29,533 nt of DNA from Pelargonium cotyledonis (lineage: Eukaryota > Streptophyta > Magnoliopsida > Geraniales > Geraniaceae): assembly GCA_036897625.1 (NCBI GenBank), contig JAYMTA010000413.1, positions 1 to 29,533 on the forward strand, written 5' to 3'. The translations under genes were made by a program, and so were the position numbers. How positions within the stretch are numbered: position 1 is the stretch's first letter; each line of letters starts with the position of its first letter. The notes under the pieces are model-generated. The model searched no databases, was not told where the DNA came from, and saw nothing but the letters and a program-made list of their open reading frames with translations. Below, one piece after another: positions 1 through 8,820 of the stretch.

Positions 1-1937
1 TCCTTCTTTTTTTAAGAGAAAACTGTATGCAGTGATTTTTGTTTTGTAAAAATAAAAAAATAAAACTCCTCAAAATTCTAAGAATTTGACACATCAGCCA
101 CCTAGGTAGAGGTTTATATATAGTAATGATGATGATTTAAGACTCAAATTAAGTTTGTATTCATAGTTTAATTACATATATAAAAGCTTTTCAGAAGTTA
201 ATTTCTTAAAGAAAGTCAATTTGGGAGTATTTTTCTCTTTTCTGAAACATATGATTCAGTGAAGGACCTATAGGAAAATTAGTAAAATATTGAAACAATG
301 GAGTGTAAAAAAACGAAATAATGTTGAGTTGTGTGAATTATTAAAGAAATGGTTATTGTTGTTGTTTTTGGATTCAGAAACAGGACACATGTGAGTGTTG
401 AACATCATGTGATTGTATTGTATGTATTTACTGCAAAAGCGACAGCAACGTTTTATAGATTAAGAATACTATAATTAGACAATGACACTTAAATGTGGAG
501 TTTCGTGAACTTTTTATCACTTTTAACAACGGATTTCTATTTGATTTCGAATCCATTATCCCCACTTACTTTAAAGAATTGAAAATTGTGGCTAAAACGA
601 TTAGAAAATGAAAGGATAATATTCAATCATAACACGAGACAAGTTTTACTATTAAGCCGTCCACACGATACGGTAAACTACTAATTCTATCCTTTTTTTT
701 TTCTCTTTAACTTTTTCATAAAGTTTTCTATTTCAATTTTGAACCACATGATTCTGGTGGTGGTGTTTCAAATTCATTTTTCTTATATTATCCGGTTTGA
801 TTAACAATGTTTTTTTTGTTGGTTTCATCGTCACAATTCAATCCACTTATAGACATTTTTTTATCATCTCCGCTTTAATTATATTATACTAGTTTGTGTG
901 AGTATATTTACTACAAATAAATTATTATTTTTTAATATTTTTTCTCTCATATTGTATTTTAGCAATTAGTATAAAACTTCATTTTTACTCTTCTGAAATT
1001 AATATTGCTTTATAGTTAAAAAAAGAGAATAAAGATTTTTTGGCTTACCAATGAAATATTGCCACCTATTCAAATCACTTGTAGACGTCCAAGTGAATCG
1101 GGGGGAGCAGAGCGATCCGCCCAAATCCAAGTTATTTTAATAAGGTGTCAACACTAGTGACTTAGCCAAAAACTAATTGGCTTAGATTACTCAATCCCGT
1201 TGAAAAATATCTTTAAAAAAAGATGAAGATTAAGTTGTTCATCAGCAACCCATTTGAGCCATTGAATTTTGGTAGATTTTACATAACTAATCACAACCCC
1301 ATAAATCAATTACCATCAAGACAGAGGACACAATAGAGTCACATTTTACTTTCTGGTAAGAAGAATAACCCACCACATGATCAAAGAGAACAAGTGACAT
1401 CAATCCAATTCAATCCATAAAATATGATTCATAAAGAAAAAGCAAAAATGTTTGTTTCAAATATAAATGACTATCAGGTTTGGTACACTCACTCACTGCC
1501 ATTGCCATTAATTTAGGTGTACCTATCAAGCTTCACTGCATATCCAGACAGTTTAAATATGGTGTCCCTACTGCTATGGACCACCTTACTCTTCTTTACA
1601 ATGTGCCAATACCAAAACCTCGGCAAAATACACACTAAATCATACAATACAACAAAACTCTAAATTGTTCTGTCCATAGTCAAAGAATTTGAAGAGAAAA
1701 TGATGCAGGATTCAACCAAAAACAGAACTTCTGTATCGATATTAGCATTACAATCTATCATGAACTCAAAAAATTTATACATACTCATATAATCATAGTA
1801 CTACAATGTGCTAAGCTACATCAACAATGGCACCGAGCATAGCATCGTATCGCATAGCATAACATACCAGTTAATTACTAAGTGTATAGACATGGGGAAG
1901 AACCTTCCGTTTATCGTGTTGTAAATGTACACAAATA
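1..1937. other. AT-rich non-coding flank, includes 3' UTR of the RING gene
   Basis: No open frame resembling a protein is visible on either strand. The right-hand part (roughly 1700-1937) should hold the 3' UTR of the minus-strand RING-H2 gene, whose stop codon lies at 1938-1940. The rest is AT-rich with many homopolymer runs. Around 1030-1200 sits a patch of slightly higher GC in which a GGCTTA/TTAGCC-like motif recurs in both orientations; this could be remains of a small transposon, but I cannot define ends or a target-site duplication. Confidence 0.5.
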
Positions 1938-3469
1938 TCATAGATCCCTTCTGCACAAGGGACACGAACCATGCTGGAGAAGCCATTTGTCTATGCAAGG
2001 TAGATGAAACATGTGATGACAATGAGGCAGGCTTCGTATTGTCTCGCCGAGTTGGAAATCCTGAATTTTTTTTTTTTTACAAATTTCAAGGGTTAGTACT
2101 TACTATTTATCCCGTGATAGCAATTGGAAAAGAAATGTTAGTGAAAACCGACCTGAAGGCAAACTGAACACGAGACCTTCTCGCCTGAAGCATCTACATT
2201 GTTCTTGTTGGTAATCTTGATTTTAGGGATCTTTTCAACAAAGTCTCCTGTCAAACCCTTGCACCCTCCAGTGTCAAACAGGTTGGGAAGTTCTTCGAAT
2301 GTTGTTTCAACAGCACCCATCTGATTAAAAGCAAAGAAACAGTGTGTTAATGATCATATGATATGATTTGACACTGCGTGCTGTGCAGATTTAACCATTT
2401 ATGTCTTTACTATCAAAAAACGACAATTAGTTGCATCATAAAATACCTGACTCTGCACGGCACTCAACATTGCCGGACCAATCCGCTCACGGACAAGCCT
2501 CCCACTCAAAAGGCTTGTGATGACATCAATCTGTAAAATTCAAAAGAACACGTTAATTGGATAGTTGAAAGGCAAATCAAACCCACCAAGTAGAGAGAAG
2601 ACACCTTATCTAGGATTCAGGAAATAAATCTTTCTCATAAACTTGTAATACATAAAACACTAAACAATCAAATGACGGTTTGAGAGCCATCTTTTGCTCA
2701 CCAAGTAGAGAAGACACCCTATCCCGGATTCATCCGATTGCCAAAGATCGAGAGAAGATTCAAAAACTTCAATTGAAAAAACAGCACCAGATATTGCTCC
2801 AACTGCAGCCCCTCGAACAAACCCACTTTCAGTCTCTTGGCCAATCAAAGCTCCCGTCATAGCACCTAACAAGGTACCCACTGCAAACAGAAATGCCATA
2901 ACATTAGGTCAAAAGCAAATGCTATACCTAGAAACAAATGTGTTTTATATCTCAAAATTCTAAATGAACCAAACAAGATCTTTCACTGCTCTAGAGGAAC
3001 ACCCAATCCATCCAAGATTTCCACTTTTAATCACAACAATACATCAACAGAACAATGATAAACCAAACATGTGATCTTCCAAATACTGCCCCCAAAATTA
3101 CAAATTAGCTTCTATTTGAAATCAATTATGCAACACTGCACACCAAACATACAATAATTAAACCAGCCCACCAGAGCCAGAAGAACAAAAAGAGACCTAA
3201 TTCCAAGAACAACCCAGAAACCCAAATAAATCAATAAAAATGAATGGCTCAAGATTCAAGAAATGCATGAAATTCACAAGATAAAAAAGGAAAAGAGGGG
3301 AAAAAGGAAACAAACCTAAGGCAAAGCAGAATGTGAAAATTGCAGAGAAGATGTTGCCAAGAACCGCGGAAAGCGCAAAATTGCACATTTCCTTAACCCT
3401 ATCCACACAATTCCCAAAAGAAGACAGAGAAGGCGCAGAGAAACGAGAAGGGTATGCGAGAAACTCCAT
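1938..3469 (-). CDS. NIP1: RING-H2 membrane protein, NEP-interacting protein (NIP1/NIP2) family
   Basis: Five coding exons on the minus strand, in transcript order 3469-3316, 2880-2702, 2530-2447, 2320-2153 and 2060-1938, all with GT-AG introns and 235 codons plus TGA. The first ATG (3467-3469) begins [10 protein letters not shown]. Residues about 30-85 are hydrophobic and carry glycine-zipper spacing ([13 protein letters not shown], then [11 protein letters not shown]), so the protein is probably membrane-inserted. The C-terminus is a complete RING-H2 finger with ligands C190, C193, C209, H211, H214, C217, C228 and C231, including CSVC, HMFHLPC and CPLC, and it ends four residues later. In Arabidopsis, NIP1 and NIP2 are RING-H2 proteins of the thylakoid that bind the phage-type plastid RNA polymerase RPOTmp; this finger class also supports E3 ubiquitin ligase activity. 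The family call is strong. Which paralogue it is, and its location, are inferences. The symbol could equally be NIP2. Confidence 0.93.
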
Positions 3470-3698
3470 CTACAGAGAATCAAGAATTTAGAAGAGAAAA
3501 AAAAGGTATGTGAGTTTTTGTTTGCTTGGCAAAGAAAATTGGGTTTTTTGTGCCAAGACTTAAAGAAGAGGAAGAGAAGGGTTTGTAGGTACGCTTAGTC
3601 CTTAAGATAACACGAAAAGGAACAAAAAAAATCAACCAACTCGCATTTATGACTTTGATACAACTCTCCTCCTTCCCTTTTTCTTCTTTCCCTAAACA

Positions 3699-3712
3699 AA
3701 AGCTATATAATA
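3699..3712 (-). promoter_or_regulatory. Candidate TATA element for the RING-H2 gene
   Basis: A TTATATAG-like motif on the minus strand lies about 235 bp upstream of the NIP start codon, just beyond a pyrimidine-rich tract typical of plant leaders. Position and composition fit a core promoter, but no transcript start can be read from sequence. Confidence 0.3.
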
Positions 3713-4529
3713 AATTTTCCGAGAAAATTCGTATGAATCTTATCGATCGTCAAACGCGCAGAAAATGGATGAAGAAGAAGAAGAAAACGAAAACGAAAGA
3801 AGCAAACTTTTTTTGACAATTTTTTGTCAAGACGTGTTTTAGTTGCTGCTTTTTTTTAGGTTTTTATAGGTCCCGAAATGAAGGTCCAAGTTCCCACTTT
3901 CCACGAGGAGAAAGAAGAAGGACAAGCAAATTGGGCGATGACGCAGCAAGTGGGGGATGGAGCTCATAATTCGAAACGTGTCTTCTCACATTGATCCCGA
4001 CTCAAAATTTGAATTTTATCTTATTCGATTATGTCATACTCTATTTCGTTTGAAATTTCATTTTATCAAACTAAATTTGAACTAGTTTAATTTAAAATTT
4101 GATTGGTTTAATGGTGGGATGATATAGGTCTGATCTATCTGGAGGGGAAGAAAGTCTAGCGTGTTCGGCATTGTAGGACGGATCGGAAAAAGATAGGCTT
4201 GTCTCAGAACCCTGATCTGATATGGCCATATGGGTGTCCTATCCTGGTCATGGGTGCCCACCCAAAGAGGAAAGATTGACATGATTAGAATTATGTTTTG
4301 TTCTAGTTTCGACTTTAATTGGTTAGGTTTTGGCTTGTTTTGCTTTGGTTTTCGTTTGGATTGATTTTTTCTTTTGCTTGTTTTTCAGGGTCTCAGACCC
4401 TAGTTTCAATAAAGTCTTTCTTTTCAACTAAAAAAAAATTGATTGGTTTAAGTGATTGCTACTACAAGTACTTGCAACTTGGAAGTAGTTGTTTACAAAA
4501 TATGTTCGATACTTTTTTTTTTTTGGTAA

Positions 4530-4850
4530 AAGAATTAATTTGGTCATTAAACTTTTATGTTTCGACAAATTTAACTATTGAGTTTTCATGTTTCGATATA
4601 ATTTGGTTATGTTGACCCCCCTATCAATTCATTTGATAAAGTAGAGACCCCTACAAATGAATAATGACCGATCTGTCCTATGCCTTCTTGTCGCTTTGTC
4701 TTCTTGTCGCTTTGTGTTCCAAGGCAAAGGAGGGAACTTTTTTAACCCATAATAGTTGCTGAACTTTCAAATAATTGCAGAAATAGTCATGCAGTTTTCA
4801 ACGATTAGTTAAGTCAACTGAAGTTTTCTAAAGAAGCTCCCGGCCTTTTG
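4530..4850. repeat. Probable decayed interspersed repeat with internal near-repeats
   Basis: A phrase built on ATGTTTCGA followed by AAATTT recurs about 30 bp apart (about 4557 and 4587), followed by text such as AGACCCCT and a 'not yet lost' style of alternating purine/pyrimidine blocks often seen in dispersed plant repeats. A perfect 16-bp tandem duplication (CTTCTTGTCGCTTTGT) occupies 4684-4715. No terminal repeats or target-site duplication could be fixed, so class is unknown. Confidence 0.3.
4684..4715 (+). repeat. 16-bp perfect tandem duplication
   Basis: The unit CTTCTTGTCGCTTTGT occurs twice back to back, at 4684-4699 and 4700-4715, with no mismatch. It lies inside non-coding, repeat-like sequence and probably arose by slippage. 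Confidence 0.85.
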
Positions 4851-5469
4851 CAAAAATGAACTACTTTAAGGAGTCATGCAAGGTGATTCTCCTTCAAATC
4901 TCGTATTTTATCAAACATACTTATGTTTTAAGTTGTTACTTTATCGGTCATGGCACCTCCTTAAAAGAAGTGGAATTGTTACCAAACAAGCTCCAAGGGG
5001 AGGGCACAAGTACGGACACTGATATTTGATGTTGGTCGCTTGCTAGTACCTCTTCTAATACTACACCGTTTTAGTTTCTCATCACAACAAAATATCTATT
5101 CCCATCCTCGTTATTATTGTTATCAATTAATTAGTCAGGTGTTTTGACTATTCTCTGACACGTATAGATTTTTTCTTTCCATTCCTTTTTTTAAATTTTC
5201 TGATTTAATAGCTACGAAGATGATACAATAACCATATTATTATAAATATGTATACAAAACTTGAATGATGTGAACAGTCTCATTAATGTGAATCTTGTAT
5301 AGTATCTTATCCAGAATCAAACACCCTCATGCCATTGTGGTGCTTGTTTGAATTCATATCTCATTTTGCACGATTTTTCATACATATAATCGGAGATCGG
5401 TACATGTTCCTGAAAGTTGTTTTATCGTTTATGAAAGTTCAGTAAAATCGGATCAACGGACTAATTGTC

Positions 5470-5760
5470 CAAAAAAACTCGCCTTGGTAGCACCCTAGGA
5501 TGACATCCAATGAGCTCCACCTTTTTCTGTCGCTCTAGGACTCCAAGGCTCTCTAAGGTCATCCAAGTCAATCTTATCGAGCCCGTCTTACAACTTTCAA
5601 GGCTATGAGTTTATACTAGTCTATCCAAGACACCAAGATTGTCGTATCCTTTCAAATGCACTAACGTAGTCTCTCCGAGGTACACCGGCTCACCACAACC
5701 TCTAAGGTTCACAAGCTCTCTCGCTTCACCAAAACCTACCAATGTCACATTACGAGAGTC
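5470..5760. repeat. C-rich, G-poor tract, possible old retroelement remnant
   Basis: In otherwise AT-rich DNA this tract has clear strand asymmetry, with C well above G on the plus strand and recurrent CTCTAAGG/CCAAGG/CTCTCC motifs. It reads like a long-decayed transposon or retrotransposon fragment but has no intact open frame, and I could not recognise a domain. Confidence 0.25.
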
Positions 5761-6658
5761 TTTAATAGTTGAAAAAATATGTATCACTTAAATGAGTTTT
5801 CTTTTTAAAGTTACTTGAGTGATTCTAAAAAAGTTTCACATCTATGAAAATTCACTCAAGTTTCACGTACCTCCCACATTTCATACATCAAATAAAGACA
5901 AATTCATTGAAATATGAAATTAATTAATAGTAAATAATTATATTAAATACAATTATTTCAGCGTGAATAATCTAATTGAAGCGAGTAGGAAACTTAGCCA
6001 CCAAGAATGTAGATCACGTTGAGTCGTGGATGCGGGCCACCAAATCCAGAGTCCATGAACTCCTTGTTGTGCCAAATGTATATAGTACAAGATAATTATA
6101 TGTTCTTTATTATGTTCCAAACAATCTCATAAGTCATAGTACACATATTTTGGTGTGTGAGGTCTAGCTTGTGTTCCTTCCATGTGTTTTCTAACTTTCA
6201 TTCCAATATATTCTACTAAATATAATTTTGTCACCTTTTTACTTTATCTTACCCTAAATCCATGATTCTTGGTCTAGCATTGGTTGAGAAAATGATAGTA
6301 CAATCTCCTAAAAAACATTAATGTACAAAGAATTTGCTTTCCTTGCTTACATGGATAAGGTTAGAAATTTTTTTACACACATTTGTTTTACCAATTCAAT
6401 TACCAAACAAGTTTCAGAATCAACTGTGGGCTTCATCAACCAACTAGTTTCACAAAAACCACTCCCAAAAACTACCAAATTCTTAAAAAATTGAACTTCT
6501 AATGTGTTTGGCATAGAACAGATAAAAGAAAAAGGAATGACACCAACTGTGGTTGACAAGTACCTATCTCCATCTTTGTCCACTAACATTTCCAACTGAA
6601 TCACCAATCTAATACTATTTTACTAATCAATAAAATATCTTTCAAAGAACTTTTGGTA

Positions 6659-6878
6659 CACTACAAGAAACAAACAAATTTGCGATGATGTCGCAAAAGA
6701 GTGACACGTCGATAAAATTGCAACGTCATTGCAATGACGTGGACGTAGCAAAAATATGACACGTCACTACAAATTTGCGACGTCCACGTCGTCGCATACG
6801 ACCAACTATGAGATATAACGCGATTCTACTGGACGTTCGCAGTGACGTCACAAATACGCAGATCACGTTCCTGTAGAG
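6659..6878. mobile_element. CACTA-type MITE, 220 bp, with GTA target-site duplication
   Basis: The element starts CACTACAAGAAAC and ends GTTCCTGTAGAG, whose reverse complement (CTCTACAGGAAC) matches the start apart from a few changes. A 3-bp direct repeat GTA flanks it (6656-6658 and 6879-6881), the duplication size expected for CACTA (CMC/En-Spm) transposons. It has no coding capacity, so it is non-autonomous. Inside are subterminal direct repeats around GCAAAA...GACACGTC and an inverted pair at 6738-6753 and 6775-6791 that can fold into a stem. It is unusually rich in CpG and ACGT for this window. It lies about 1.9 kb upstream of the aconitase start. Confidence 0.8.
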
Positions 6879-8180
6879 GTAGTTGGATGAATATCCTTTG
6901 AAATATTATAATTTTGCTTGTGGTTTTGAGCTAGTAGTGCAAGACTATTAGCTCACTCACAGTGCACCATGAGTCATTGTGTAGCTTACCCAACCAATAA
7001 AAATGGGAAAAAAAAACAAGGCTACTTGCAATGGGTTTCCTCACATTTTCATCAAAATATTTCTATTTCAAGATCCATATATACATTCTAGAAAGATATT
7101 TGCAATGGGACAAAAATATAAGAATCTTAGAATCAATAAAATCTTCGGTTGTTACAAAGATATTTTTTTCTCAATTTCTAGCTCATAACTTGCTATGCTA
7201 GTTTTAAGTTTTAACATCTTTGAGACCTAGGGGAGAATATATATATAATATTTAAATATGCTGGCATTTAGCACAATTTATCTACCTCGATCAAATCTAC
7301 TTTGATTTAACTATTTTTATATAAGCTAGCTTTCAAATGAACATGATTAATTAATTTGGTCACATTTTAATGTGACTTTTGAATTAAACAAAAAGTATAT
7401 ATTATTATGACAATCATGTTTTAACTACAAAAATTTGTAAAAAGTTTATTTGTGGCTTTAGCACTAACCCATAAATGCACAATTAAACATGTTAAGTACT
7501 TTCAAAAAGTCACTTAAACAATTGAGTTTTAATTTATTTAATTTTTGTCAAACTATCATTTCCGTTAACTTAACTTAGTGATAACTCTCTTGACGTAAAA
7601 CTTACGTGATGATATTTAAAATAAACAAACATTTAGCGTAGTACGCATACACGTAAAGTTTTAAAATATAAGATAACATGAGTAATTTTTTGTTGATAAA
7701 AAAATTAGATATTACAAAATCACCCTTTAAATCTTGTGACTTATTCATTGATACCATCTTCCTCCTAACTTATAATTCATTAATATATTAACTTTTGTGT
7801 ATTCTTGCAGCTAATTTTCAAGAACATGGAGAGAGATGTCATGTTTTGTAGTGCTATTCCATAAATATGACCCAACAATTGTGGCCTTCCACTAATTATT
7901 CGGATATATACAAATGATATTGTTGGGAGCCCTTAAAATATTTGCATGTCACATGAGGTGGAGCTGAACAAATTCGATCAAGTACTTAATTATTCATCCA
8001 TTTTATGCTTCAACCTACATGTTATGTCACATAAAAGTAGTGAAAATTTTAATTTATTATAAAAATCACTCAATCCGTCTAAAAGTGAGTGTTGTGTTTA
8101 CTTAAATTTAGGTTTCGAAATGAGTGGTTTGAATTATTTAAAAGAAAAACGTAATCATTCAAATTAAAAAATAACAATTT

Positions 8181-8338
8181 CACTAAAAAAAAAAGTTTTA
8201 TCAGAGACAGAATCAGCTACGGGTCAAAAACCGTCATTGATCAATGACATAATCAGTGATTCCGTCGTTGACTAGCGACGGTTTTAAGACAATCAACGAT
8301 GGAAATTTCCGTAGCTGTTAAGCCTTTTTCTTGAAGTG
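8181..8338. mobile_element. CACTA-type MITE, 158 bp, with TTT target-site duplication
   Basis: It begins CACTAAAAAAAAAAG and ends CTTTTTCTTGAAGTG, whose reverse complement CACTTCAAGAAAAAG pairs with the start. TTT flanks both sides (8178-8180 and 8339-8341), fitting the 3-bp duplication of CACTA elements, though T-richness makes this less decisive than the GTA case. Internally CAGCTACGG near the left end has a perfect inverted partner CCGTAGCTG near the right, and AAAACCGTC pairs with GACGGTTTT, giving nested stems. No coding capacity. The element sits about 480 bp upstream of the aconitase start codon, within its likely promoter. Confidence 0.72.
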
Positions 8339-8591
8339 TTTGAATCCAATTTAAAAAAAGTTTGAACGGGATTATAAAATTTTCAGATTCTTAAGTGTAA
8401 AATGCATGATTTGTCTCCTCCAATCCTAACTTTTGGGAGAAGAAAAAACAAACAAAAACTGATTTGACCCTATCCAGTGTCCTGCAAATCCAAATCAGCT
8501 CTATCCAAAATTCAAAAAGATTTGGACTTATGATCGGTTAGAAAATAATCCATTTTTTTGGGTCTATTCTCAGTGAATAAAAAAGACGAAT

Positions 8592-8616
8592 CAAACATAT
8601 ATGCATGCATGCAGTA
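8592..8616 (+). promoter_or_regulatory. Candidate core promoter with RY repeat upstream of aconitase
   Basis: A CATATAT motif is followed directly by the RY element CATGCATG (8604-8611), the core bound by B3 factors of the ABI3/FUS3/LEC2 type. It lies about 215 bp upstream of the proposed ATG. If the CATATAT works as a TATA box, transcription would begin near 8630 and the leader would be about 190 nt before splicing. This is inference; no start site can be seen directly. Confidence 0.3.
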
Positions 8617-8820
8617 CATGAAAAATCGGCGGAAAATGCGTGTGGCACTGGCAGGACACAACAAACTATTTGTAACTAACTGAAAATACCAAAAAGCAGA
8701 GCACATCTTCTTCCCAATTCATACCATTGGATTGGAACCCAAAACCCTACGTTACCATCTTCACTCGCGACATTGATCTCATTCTCATTCTCTGATTTTT
8801 GTTTCCTGAACGGCACCAAT

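Larger units (their letters stand above)
3470..8820. other. Head-to-head intergenic region between NIP and ACO genes
   Basis: This 5.35-kb stretch separates two divergently transcribed genes and has no convincing gene. It contains the presumed leaders and promoters of both genes at its ends, two CACTA-type MITEs (6659-6878 and 8181-8338), a 16-bp tandem duplication at 4684-4715, quasi-periodic AT-rich repeat text at about 4530-4850, and a C-rich, G-poor tract at about 5470-5760 that resembles old retrotransposon remains. Short open frames in it lack any family signature. Confidence 0.6.

Noticed and set aside
1816..2022. Separate 68-aa minus-strand protein
   Set aside because: It is another frame of the last NIP exon; the correct frame (1938-2060) gives the second half of a perfect RING-H2 finger.
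4082..4282. 66-codon minus-strand frame near 4100-4280
   Set aside because: Proline-rich text in repeat-like DNA with no domain and no splice-supported neighbours.
6347..6607. 86-codon minus-strand frame in the NIP-ACO spacer
   Set aside because: Protein text looks moderately complex, but I recognise no family, there are no flanking exons with splice signals, and a MITE lies next to it. Could be a transposon remnant; a protein search would decide.
7340..7400. Palindrome GTCACATTTTAATGTGAC as a possible regulatory or MITE centre
   Set aside because: Arms are short, AT-rich, and no terminal repeats or target-site duplication were found around it.
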